Below are positions 48,801 to 59,874 of a DNA stretch of 64,000 bases, one piece after another; the first letter of the stretch is position 1, and each line of letters opens with the position of its first letter. The notes below the pieces were generated by a model that saw nothing but the letters and a program-made list of their open reading frames with translations, ran no database searches and was not told the DNA's origin. This stretch comes from Saururus chinensis (lineage: Eukaryota > Streptophyta > Magnoliopsida > Piperales > Saururaceae), in NCBI GenBank assembly GCA_035235625.1, contig CP141146.1:15680501-15744500 (forward strand), in the 5' to 3' direction. The position numbers and the translations under genes are program-made.

Positions 48801-51800
48801 TATGAGACGTCCAGGAATAAGTTATGTTTTGAGGGTCAAGAATTGGGGAGGGGGGGGAGTCATCCTATAGTTTAAACTTGTGACAGGAATGACAAGGCTA
48901 GGCCGAAGTAAGTAGTTGAGTTTGATGACAAGAGTAGGATTATGAGTTATAGTAACAAGAGATTGCTGATGACTTCAATTGACCTAAGTGATGTGGGAGC
49001 TAAAAGGAGCGGAGTTTGAAGTTGAAGAAGTTGTCATGTGAACAGCGTTGATGCTAGGAAAGCTCAATACTGAAAAAGGAATTGATTTTTGGATTTCTTC
49101 CACACTGTATCACTATTATATCTTCCGACTTATAGAGAGGTTTAGATAGAATATAAATGTACATGAGTTACCCATTAGTCACAGTTACAACAAAACTGAA
49201 ATAACTGCTCCAATAGATGCATATTTCTTCTTCTTGGCATGAAATAGACTCCTGAAATTATCAATTCCTTTGATTTCTTGCTTGGTTTTTAGCCAAAAGA
49301 AAATTTTCTCTTTTCCCATTATTTGGTCTGTAGTAGATTCTTCTTTAGACTCAAATGACACCCATTTGGTCTATGGTTCATGTTGATGTTGGGCTTAAAG
49401 ATACTGGGTTTGATCTTTAGTATGACGTTTTATGGGCATAATTTAAAATAATTTGAATTGACAATTGATTTAATAGTTAAACACGGATTTGGAACTGTTT
49501 TTTTGGCCTAAATATAAATGCTTGGGGAACTGAATTCAACGCCTGTAAGGTGCATTTTCAAAAGCATCTACTGTACAGTAGTGGTACATCATAATTTTGC
49601 GGATAATTGTGCTAGTATAGCTTCTAATAATTTAATCTTTTCACCTCCTTCTAGAAGATGGAGATATTTCAGTATTTTTCTGCATTTGTATGCGTGATTT
49701 ATCCTCACTGGCTTTTTTTTTTTGTCCTAAGCAGTTATTTTGCAATGCATTAATGGTTGATGAAGTAGCTGATAATGATGATTTCTTCTTGATGGGTGGT
49801 AATTCCATCACTGCAGCACAAGTTGCCCATAAGTTGCAGATTGATATGAGATTGTTATATATTTTCCCAAGTCCTTCTAAGTTGCAAAATGCCTTACAAG
49901 ATATTAGTGCTTTATCTAATTATGAATCCAGATCTATTCCTGGCGGAACGAATTCACAGAATCTGATGGAGAAATTTGACGAAGAGCAGGTGAAGATCCT
50001 TGACGGAAGTCATGAAGTCTCTGTTGATGCAGATTATGTGAAGAAGGGTTCGAAGATGCACATGGAGCCAGGAGTTACAACCTTATGTCATTCTGCTATG
50101 CCAGCTTTACCTGTAAAGGCTTCATTTACTCGTTGTAACAAGGTCTTGTATGATGGAGAATTTGAAATAGAGAAATTTTCTATATCAGTTGATGCCCCAA
50201 AAGATAAAAGTGGCTTTATTCGAGAGCTTTGGACAGTTCCTTTGGAGTTATGCATTGATGCCTCGCCATTGGTTGTGTTAAAGGATTCTGTCTTCTATAT
50301 ATTTATTGGGTCTCATTCAGGCTTATTTATGTGTGTGAATGCTTTAAGGTAGATATGATTAATGGATGTTTTTATTGATCTACTGGTGTTTGAGTAGATC
50401 TTCCTTATGGTTTATAACTTAAATGTTGAATTGTTATCAGTTAGTGATCACATGCTACTTAATGATGACTGAGTTTTGTTTTGTATTCAAGTGGTTTGAT
50501 AATTTGGGAGGTAAGATTGGGAGGTCGAATTGAATGCTCGGCTGCAATTACTGGTGATTTCACACAGGTGAGCTTCTATATTGTAGCTTATGGGTATGAC
50601 ACTATCATTGTATCTCATTTTTTGAACGAGAGCATTTGGCTCACTTTGTCCAAACATTGAGGCAAACAAAGCTGTTGGTTTGAAATCTTCTACAGATTGC
50701 AGTTGGATGCTTTAAGGGGAAAGTATATTTTCTTGATTTTCTAAGTGGAGAAATCTCTTGGATTTTCCAAACTGGAGGTGAGGTACGATCATCCCATTTC
50801 TTTTTACCTACTAGCATTCAGGAAGTTAGATTCCAGTGCATAATGTAATTATGTTACTTGATTAATATATTATGGGAATGCGTATGATGAAACTGTATGC
50901 AGGCATTTTAGCAATCTGAATGCCTTTGTTTTGGGGGTGGTTTGACAACTGTCAAAAGAATCCACAAGTTCCTCATCGAATTTTTGATTGGCATGTGTCC
51001 ATTTTTCTGTTATAGAGTTCACATAAATATCAGGCACTGAAATAGTCTCTGTTGAGCGATGGGATAAATGTGTTACACACTTCTGAATGCGGTGATAGGT
51101 GTGTCTAAATTAGCTACTGATTTCTTATTGCATTACTTTTGTTGCGTGAATTATCAAGTATGTATTTACACTTTAGTCCTTACCTACTGCGTGTTCTCAA
51201 GTACATAAGATACCTAGAGGCATTTTAGTGTGTGTCCATGAAAGCTAGGAAGAACTGAAGCTTACTGATATTGTCAAATTTTCTTCATTATTATATTTCA
51301 TCCATATCATCGCCTCAGGATTCCAATTAGTGAAATGGATTTTGCTTTATTATGGGCCCTTTTTCTATTCATTTTTAACATTTTTTTTTCTTAACTTTCT
51401 ACATATCTTCCTCAGACTTCATATTTTCTTTTGGGGGCCTTCCCACGCCAGTGGTTTATCTCCTTTAAATGTTATGTTTATGTAAAATTTTATTTGTTTT
51501 ATTGTTGCCTGATACTTTGTTTCTGCTATTCATGGCTGTACCTCCACTTCCTCATTCTGGGAAATCTGCATCCTCCTCAGTCTTCATCTCCTTATTTGAA
51601 CTATTAAACAATGTCATGTGCAGAGTGCAGACAATCTTGAGGGACTTTTATTGACTGTCAGCCAAATTTATTCTTGATGCATCGATTTCTAACATCAACC
51701 CATCTAGTTGTCTCTGTCATTGGTCACTCTTTATTCATTCATGCCACACATACATTATTATTCCTCTTTTGTCAGCTTTCAGTAAAATACAGCATGGTTG

Positions 51801-54800
51801 ATCTTAATGTTGAGACAAATTTGAGCAATTATAAACAGACCCAATTATTGTTTACAATTTTCTCTTTCTATTAATTGGAATATGTTATGAGTGTCATGCG
51901 TCCAAGTGAAAGCAGTCTGATTGTATGGTTGCCTGTGTTGTGTTGGAAGGTCATAAGAAAATTTCTCCTGCAACCATCATCTTATGAAACCGATAACAAA
52001 TAACTGTAAAAGATGTAATGATGGGATGGTGGTGAATTTCATCTTAATAGTCCGTCCTTTGAGGGTTGTGTCAGGAAGAGCATCCAAACTAGATTTTACT
52101 TTTCTATGATTTTTTTAATTATAGCAAGATTCAAATGATAAGAAAATAGCTGGGATAAGGTGTAGATGTTGAGTGATGTTTATGAACAATGACCATAAAG
52201 TAGCTGGGTGATTCATCGCTCCCCATATTTGTACATCAATCTGTATATTCACACGTGGTCAGAACTACTCGACAGTTGGACGCTAATATTAATTACAGTA
52301 TTAATTGACTGCCAAATTGTATTGTAATTTATTTACAGTTATTTTGGTGATCTTCTTGCATATTTGTTATCATGTATAAGGATCTAGGTAGAAACAATAT
52401 AAGCATTGCAGCCAATTGCCAGAATATGGTTCTGAAATACTTGATGAATTTCTATTTTCTTCTCATCCAGAAAATTTCCTGCTCAAGTTTGTCTTTACCT
52501 TCATTTCCTCATTGTAATTACATTTGGTGCTGATGTTGGTTTCTTGAAGGTTAAATCACAGCCTATTTTTGACGTTGACAGAGAATTGATTTGGTAATTT
52601 CTGTGAGCTATTGTACATTTTTTTTTACTGGAATTGATGATGATAGTAGATGCCATGTTGATCATTTGTTGATAGATATTCTTAGAACAAATGAACCCCT
52701 ACTACTGAAAGCCTGCACTAATGTTTTACGCAGCTTTTTTTATTTGTTTGAAAAAAAAGAGTGAATGGAAGCTAAAGGACACAAATTTTTGCGGGGTTGG
52801 TATATGGCACTTAACAGTTGGAGTGGGGAAAATTTTGTGGGCTTTTTATGCACCTGACTTTTATATCAGTTCTACATGGTCTCACCTTGGGAATTCCTAT
52901 GGGCTGTTAATACGAGTGACCGAGAACACTCTTAGATAAATATTCTTTGAAGTTAGTAATAATTGATATGCACATATTGCTTAGGAAACAGTTAATATAT
53001 GCAGCAGTGCATCGCATGCTGTCAGAATTTAAATCTGATGGCACACATTTTTTGGGGTGGGGCGGGTTTTGAAAACCTGCCTGTCCCCTGTATTGAAGGC
53101 TGTGCAATCAAAATCTTGTGCCTCAAAAGCTCCTGGCATGCTCAAATGCAAATTCGGCAGGCACATACTAATGAGGCTTTGTTACTTATTTGGTACATGA
53201 ATATTAATAGAATTTGTTGCTTATGCATTGTACTTTAATATTTCTGAAAGTGCAGTTTTTTGTATTAATATCTGGAATATCATATATTCCAACTATAATT
53301 CTAGATAGTATACAGATGTCAACTATAGCCCAATAGCTACTTGTAAATGAACCTGAATATCTGTTTGCATTAACATAATTAAATGATTGGATTGGTTAAT
53401 AGTGATGAAAAGAAGAGCATTCAGGTGAAGAGAGATCAACCATTAAGGAGGTTGAAAAGAGAGAAAGCTCTCTCAAGGTAAGAGAGAGGGTCAATGGCAG
53501 GTGAAGAATTGGACTGCACCATCGTCAAGAGTAAGTATAGGGAGTGTGCAGGGGTAAATGTTAAGAGAGAGATTTTTTTTTGGGAGGGGGGACAAAGAAA
53601 ATTCCTCTTGTGATCTCTCTCTTGCCCCAAAACTGACCCATGGCACAGCGCCCATTCGCTTCATGCATGGGAAGGGAACGAAGTTCAGTTCAAGAGACTG
53701 CAATGGTGTGGAGCAGCTGCAACACAAAGTTCCTTGCCTTAGCTGGATCTCGCTGTTGCGACCTAAATGGTAGGTAGGTGGCAGATGTGTGACGTTTGGA
53801 GTTGTGATTCGTGCACCTGTCCCCATTAGAAGAATGAGTGCTGTGTTCCCCTTTAGATCATGGCCTTACCACCCTGATGGCTAGCGGGGGATTCAATCTG
53901 CAGCTCACGTTTGGTTCTTGTGTAAGCATATGGATGGAGGTGCAGAAGTATAGTGGTAGTGGGCAATGTGCTACGTATATACTAAAACAAAGGCCTTTAT
54001 CTAGTTTTGTTTTTGAGAGGATTTTTTGTCTGTTTCTGTGTCTGGCTAAGCCACGGCCTAATTCTTATGTGTCAACCTTGTTAAATATTTCAACTAGTTT
54101 GGTCTTTGTGTTCAGTTCACAATTAAAGACCCATGAATGTGCTATTAATGCTCCTAGACATGAAACACAGATCTTACATTTAATACCAAGTGGCACAATT
54201 TTTGTCTTCATTGTCATCTAAGATGAATTAAAGTGCCAAATGTAGATATTCAGAAATTAGAGAAGATAAAAGAATATTTTAAACAGTCTCACATGATAAC
54301 AACAATGACAACAATAATCATCTGAATAGGAGCTATGCAAGACGATTTATCTTTATATTTTTCCATCGTAGCATCTTTCATTAGCTTTGTATTTTTTAAT
54401 TACAGTTGGACTGCAATTCATATTTTGAAGTGCCAAAAGTGTAACTCTTCTTCCAATTTATATTGTAATATTAGAACATTTTACTATTATCTTTCTAACC
54501 CACTTTATATAGTGCCTTGTATGAAATTTACACTGCTAGTAGACCTTGAATATCAAATTATACTAAAAAACTATTAAATGTAACTGTGCCTGGTTACTAA
54601 AGCACGTCTACCTATTTTTTAGATTTCAGAAATGCTAATAAGGTTGTTCACGTTCTGAATTAGTTGCTAACACCAAAACTATCTCAGTCCAGAAAATTTG
54701 TTTTGTTTTATTTTCATTTTGGCCTTATGATTTTGAATTAAATTTTTTTGCAGGTGTGGATCACATGACCATAACCTGTATGCTTTGGACTACAAGAACC

Positions 54801-55896
54801 AAAAGTGTGTTTCAAAGACTTCATGTGGCGGAAGTATTTATGGCTCTCCTGTTGTTGACAGAGTAGGTTATAATTACTTTCTGGGAAGTTCTCTTCTGTG
54901 TGTATAGATACAGTTAGTTAGCTTATGGTCCCATAGATGGCATGTTATTTTCCTTCTATTTTGGTCACCTCAGTTTCTCAGTACTTTTCTTCTGTAATTA
55001 ATTTGATCTTGGCTTCTGTAGAATAGTGGTTAGGCAAAACATGATCAGCGGTTTAGATGGTTTAATAAATATTTAGGAAGGTCAATAAAATTTTTGGATA
55101 GAGGAAAGCAGAAATGAAAAAAAAACTAAAAAGATGATAAATAACAGGAAAACTAAAATAAAGTTTTTTTCTCAGTAAAACTAAAAAGTATTAAAGAACT
55201 GACAATTGAGCGCCATAGAGGTGCTATAACTACTGCACAGTTGAGCACCATAGTAACGACATCTATCTTTTGGTGTGGGTGTGCATGTCTGTGGAAAGCA
55301 GAAATGAAAAGTGCGCATGTGTATGGAAAGCAAAAGTGAAATAAATACTTTAAAGATGATTAATAACTGGAGAGAAATTATACTTTTGCTCAGTACCATA
55401 AAAGTGTGAGTTTAATGAGAGAGGAGAGAGAGTGAATAGAGAGAGAGGAGAGAGTGAAGAGAGACAAGAGAGAGAGAAGAGAGAAGAGAGGAGAGAAGAG
55501 ATGACAAATAAGTATTGTACTGATTTCATCCTTCACAAAGATGAAATCTAAAAAAATTTAAAAAAAAGCCACATAGGCACCAGCGCTTGGCTAACACATA
55601 TGTGGCCAAAATGGACACCATTTTGGGAATTATTTTTTTAATATTATTTATATAATTTTCCCTTCAATTAATATTGTTCATTGGCCATTCACAGCTTGAG
55701 TTAAATTGTTTATTGATAAAATTGAAATCACTCATATATCTTTAAATCAACTATTTTGTTCATTTTTGGTGGTTCACTGCTGATTACTCGAGTGGCACCC
55801 CAGGATTCCATGGTGTACAGAGTAAAATAACCCTAAATTTAGCATCAGTATGCCTATAGGGAAAATTGTAATTTCACTAATATGTTTATATATATG

Positions 55897-55976
<80 letters not shown>

Positions 55977-58900
55977 GTTTTTTCATTATTTCGTTTGAAA
56001 TCATTAATATATCAGGATTTTAATTTATTTATCCTTTCATTATCATGTTTTCATCAAATATACTATAGAAACGTTCTGATTTATTAACATCATGGTATTA
56101 TATATAACTAATTCACCATATAAATTGTATAGATTGATTCGTTTTCTTCTTGGTTCAAGATGGGGTCATGGGTGCCATTATGTTATTCTATGGTGAGCCT
56201 TTGAAAAAAATAATAATGAGTTAATTAATTTGCTTCAGAAATGATTACTTTTTTGGACAAGATTTTTTTTTTTGAAATAATTATGATTTTCAATGAATTC
56301 CTTATGCATGCATGATGCCTTACCCACAATTATTTAGATGATATATCGAGTATTTACCTGCCTCCCTTTATTGGCCGAGATAGATACGGGTATGGGGGGT
56401 GGTACAGCCCCCACATAAAATCTCTATTCGTATCGGCTATATTGTATCAATACCATATTATTTTATTATTTTTAAATTTTAAAAATTAATTTTTTACAAA
56501 AAAAAAATTCCTTAAAAACAAAAACACGATTCAAACCCAATCTCTTCGAAGGCTTGATGACAATATTTTTGTTATATTAAAAATAAATTTTTTAAAATTA
56601 TATAAGATCAATATGGGTGGGTCCATATAATTTACATAATTATTTTTTCTAAATATAGTGCTCCACAATTATCCATTTACTTAACCTTCTAACTTAGGGT
56701 TTCTCCATAATATTCTTGCGACTCATATTAAGCATCTTATTTGGTTCCAGAATGAACTAATTTAGAGCACCCGTATCGGTCGATATGGCCTTCTATGGTC
56801 TTATTATGCTCTAAAAGAAGTTTTATAATGATATATTATTAGTTATAACATTTTTTCATGTGTATCAAAATTCCCGTTTTGGTGCGTACTTGTATCCATT
56901 GTCATTGATACTGTCATCCGTATCGATACGGCCTTCCATGGTGAAGACTCATCCATTGAATATATTATTGAGAATATTTATGTGACTGTTGTTGCAATTG
57001 TTAGTTTCATATGTATGACAAATGAATTATTTATGTTATAATAGTTATGTATTTATGTAGTTGAGACTATAAGAAGGTTCTTGTAGATCGATTGGACAAC
57101 CAAAGGCGGTATGAGAGTTTATACACATGATTTCATTTTATTAAGATGGTCAATTGCAATTGTGATATGACCAGGGGTGATGCACATGGAACGATATGTA
57201 GTACATGTGTTTCACAAATGACAAAATGATAAGAAACTTCATGCTATGGATTTGATTAATTAAATTGGGAAAATTTGAGACATGAGACAAGCCATGTGTC
57301 ACTCGGGAGTGGAAATAAGTAGTAATGTACATGCGGTACCTGCTCTACCAAGGCATGCACATCAAGTGGATAATGTTTTAGAAGACATACTATACACCCT
57401 CAAGGCCTGGTTGAAAGACGCTTTTTAGAATAATGTTTTAGGATTTGTATGTCATTCTCTATTATTATTTTCATTTTCTGGAATTACATCGGCTGTTTTT
57501 GTTATAAGTGTTAGATATATTTGCTTTTATATTAGTCTAACAATACGTGCGAACAATAAGCATATGGTGAGTTTACTGCTGTGTGACCTTCCTGACTGAG
57601 ATCTGCTATATGTTATCAGCAACTGGGAGTATATTATGCCGCCAATATCCTTAACTATTAAATTTTATGTTAGCATTTCAAGATAATGTCCATATTGCAA
57701 GTTTCAATCCACTACCTTTTTTGTTTTTCATGCTTTGGTTGAAATTAATTCTGAATTGTACTTTTTCTAGGTTGGCAACAAACTTTATGTTGGATCTACT
57801 AGTGGACTTGTGACAGCTATTTTCATAAAGGTTTTTATAGTTTTGAAGACTTTGTGTCAGTGACTATTTTACCATAAATGTACAGTTTTAATATATTTTT
57901 CTCTAATTAATCCAGGAATTACCTTACACCGTTGTCTGGACATACAACACAGGAGCCCCCATTTTTGGGTCACTTTCCATTACATTTTCCAGAAACAGTA
58001 TGTATCCTTAAATCTGTTTGATTCAATGTTCTTATGACTGATTTAAGAAATAGAAAATCAGATATATTTAACTGTGTTTGCTATATGCAGTTGTATGTTG
58101 CTTGGTCAACGGCCATGTCATTTCATTGAATTTTAGTGGCTGTGTTGTCTGGAAGGTAATCAAATAGTTGCTGGGTGAATATGAAATTTATCATCTTTGC
58201 CAACATAAAATGGAAATATATTTGCAACGTATCTCCAAACCATTATTAATCTTGACGCTGGTAGTTTATATTTGTATAGCCTTGATAACTGACAGAAATA
58301 TCACAGAAGAAATGATTTCTTACTACTATAGTGTTTATGTATAGACTTGTGTTATAAGTCCTTGTGAAAAGCACTGTTGATGAAGTTTAGGGCAGAATCC
58401 TAACTTAAAATCAACATAAGGGTTTGGCTTGATATGCTGTGCGACGAATGAAATAGTTTGCTACCAAATTCTAGAATGATAGTCTGATGGATTAAAATAT
58501 GTTGAATACATCCTGCCAAATACTTATGCTGTACTGCTATTTGCACTCGACTTTCTTACTCTCTTACATATTTAAATGATAAGAAAAAAGCTGGCTATTG
58601 GTTTGGTTTTATTACAGACAATGATTGGTGGTCCGATATTTGCTGGGCCCTGCATTTGTACAGCTCTCCCATCTCAGGTTTTGTTTCTTATCTATTAATT
58701 AAACTTAAGCCATAGTTTCTTTCTTCTATTTGTAGTTAGTGCACTGTAGTGTGATATTTTATTGTATTTTTAGGTGCTGATTTGTTGCCGGGATGGTATT
58801 GCATATTCCCTTGACCTGGTAAGCTGCACATCACTCTCATTCGTCAAAGTCTTATGCATCATCACAAATTCAGTAGCTTGAGACCATCTAATACATTATA

Positions 58901-59874
58901 CATTATTGTAAATTTAGCACAAGTAGATGGCGAACAATACATAAAACACTAATTGTATTCATTTAATAGATGTATACACTGTTGTAAATTTAGTACAATT
59001 AGATGGTGTGCAACATGGTGCTTTGACATGGACACATGCTGATTGATTTGAAGGGCTTTATCTTTTCTTCCTTATTGCATGATTGGCTTGGGATGATTGT
59101 ATATAAGTTTTGTATAAGTTCATTGCCAAGGGCCCAAGATCAACACAAGAGGGAAGAAGTTGCGTATGGTCAACTAGGTGATACGTATGGGTACATGAGA
59201 CAGTGTAGATATGTGGTGCGACCACTTATGGTACCAGCTAGGAAATGCGAACCATTTGTTAAGGGGTCCAGAAAGTGGAGAAGTGGGCTGAGGAGACCAG
59301 TTCCAAGATATGGAGGTAGATTAGTTACGTGGATCTGGTGGAGAGCAAAATGTAGTTGGGTTGGATGATGGCAACATAAATTATTATCCTTTTTTGGAGA
59401 AATTAGTAGAAGTTTTTTTACACACTTTATGAGAAATTAGCCTAATGATGTCACCTTTTTTAGGAAAATGGAAGTATCCTGTGGGAGTATAGTATTGGTG
59501 AGCCAATTACATCTTCTGCTTATGTTGATGAGCACTTAAAGTTGATTACCGATAAATCCCATCGACCCGACAGGTAAATCGTTATTTCTCATTTAAAGAA
59601 TTTCTTGCAATAATGTTATTTACATTGTAAATCTGTTTGTAGGTTGGCCTGTATATGTGGCTCCTCAGGAAGCATACACGTGCTTAGAATAACCACTAAT
59701 ACTGTTAGAGAGGAGAATCAACAGGGAGGAATAATTGACAATCATCCGCTGGTGCAAAAGTTTGCAAGTATTGACCTATCCGGAGACATTTTTTCTTCAC
59801 CTGTGATGATTTCTGGCCATATATATGTTGGTTGTAGAGACGATAAGTTGCACTGTATTGAAGTATCAAATTAG
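39721..59874 (+). CDS. AAE19: Acyl-activating enzyme 19-like: adenylation + carrier + PQQ-type propeller (AASDH/ACSF4-U26 homologue)
   Basis: Seventeen exons: 39721-40081, 40677-41252, 42496-42692, 44496-44699, 45574-46353, 49735-50348, 50492-50567, 50696-50782, 52550-52593, 54754-54862, 57771-57830, 57916-57997, 58091-58155, 58618-58677, 58774-58818, 59464-59573 and 59643-59874; 3702 nt, 1233 aa, one open frame. The ATG is the first after an in-frame TGA at 39685. Adenylation motifs: GAAFLPLDPSLP, HTSGSTGRPKGV (end of exon 2), LYGSTE (exon 4), YYRTGDLARR (about 543), GRRDRTIKVNGQRVSLDEIE and PKSSSGKVDY with the catalytic Lys (about 672). Carrier domain: DDFFLMGGNSITAAQVAHKL, with Ser 730 as the phosphopantetheine site. 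From about 840 come seven or eight propeller blades (IIWEVRLGG, ISWIFQTGG, VWTYNTGAPIFGS, ILWEYSIGEPITSS, DLSGDIFSSPV). The vertebrate relative activates beta-alanine onto its own carrier; the plant substrate is unknown. Exon 4 and 5 donors (GTCAGC, GTTGTA) are weak, so those junctions deserve RNA support. Confidence 0.93.
40203..40355. mobile_element. Stowaway-like MITE, copy 3, inverted and truncated, in intron 1 of the A-T-propeller gene
   Basis: The right end AAGACGGAGGGAG is followed by TA. Read on the minus strand, the interior gives TTAATAGCTACATTTGGC, TTCCATATTAATAACTCTAT and ATCATAAGCTTATTTTCTC, as in the copies at 16651 and 37158. The other end is lost or degraded near 40203. Confidence 0.75.
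41511..41528. repeat. (TC)n microsatellite
   Basis: A short TC run, preceded by TCTG-interrupted repeats, within intron 2 of the A-T-propeller gene. Confidence 0.9.
44890..45160. repeat. Degenerate ATATC/GATAT-rich repeats in intron 4 of the A-T-propeller gene
   Basis: Words of the form GATATATCnGAGATATAT recur between about 44920 and 45005. They are followed at 45119-45160 by a 21-bp direct duplication (ATAATGCCATGTGAGTACATC, then ATAACGCCATGTGAGTGCAT). Probably transposon debris; no family assigned. Confidence 0.5.
47160..47655. repeat. GAGATCT-rich repeat in intron 5 of the A-T-propeller gene
   Basis: GAGATCTCGCATCTCGG, CAGAGAGATCTCAGAG and CAAGATCTCGCTTGATCTC are followed by CTCTTCTCTTTGGCTGACTG (about 47602). 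The VPS25 leader intron has a like set at 30050-30710, including CTCTTCTCTTTGGTCAACTG. Probably two diverged copies of one element. Confidence 0.45.
47640..47960 (+). mobile_element. Ty1/Copia gag remnant inside intron 5 of the A-T-propeller gene
   Basis: The + strand reads HAPVALKLDSNNYLLWHAL, then a FLLARSG stretch, then LDGTKFIPKLCYDAWIYF, stop, LVHP, stop, LAATLYVRS. This follows the Copia gag pattern VKLDxxNYLLWRxQ, LDG, YxxWxxxDQLVLSWLLATL. Stops show it is dead. On the minus strand at 48343-48567 another gag-like phrase, SHEQRLKQQ, occurs, so the locus may be rearranged. No LTRs were located. Confidence 0.65.
55406..55502. repeat. GA-rich low-complexity tract
   Basis: GAGAG, AGAGAGTGA and GAGAAGAG units run for about 95 bp in intron 10 of the A-T-propeller gene. 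Confidence 0.9.
55901..55974. repeat. (AT)n microsatellite
   Basis: About 36 uninterrupted AT units in intron 10 of the A-T-propeller gene. Confidence 0.97.
56340..56960 (+). mobile_element. hAT-related short element in intron 10 of the A-T-propeller gene
   Basis: The segment 56799-56945 repeats the 3' region of the hAT element (12395-12570) in the same order: CTTATTATGCTCTAAAAGAA, ATTATTAGTTATAACATTTT, CATGTGTATCAA, CGTACTTGTATCCAT, CGATACGGCCTTCCATG. The preceding part (from about 56340) has CGTATCGG-type words like those in the 5' region of that element (near 6725). No coding sequence lies between, so it looks like an internally deleted derivative. The left limit is approximate. Confidence 0.6.
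59036..59368 (+). other. Open frame of 110 codons inside intron 15 of the A-T-propeller gene, origin unknown
   Basis: The frame (WLGMIVYKFCISSLPRAQDQ, then REEVAYGQLGDTYGYMRQCR) is unlike the surrounding AT-rich intron in composition. It is not part of the spliced frame, and I recognise no family. Probably inserted repeat DNA. Confidence 0.25.

Noticed and set aside
52721..52939. Possible extra propeller exon
   Set aside because: The frame has aromatic residues like a blade, but exons 9 and 10 join in phase through a split TG|G codon without it, and the joined protein reads continuously.
53436..53826. Open frames on both strands in intron 9 of the A-T-propeller gene
   Set aside because: They lie within an intron, lack domain signals and do not fit the phase of the flanking exons. 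Probably repeat DNA.
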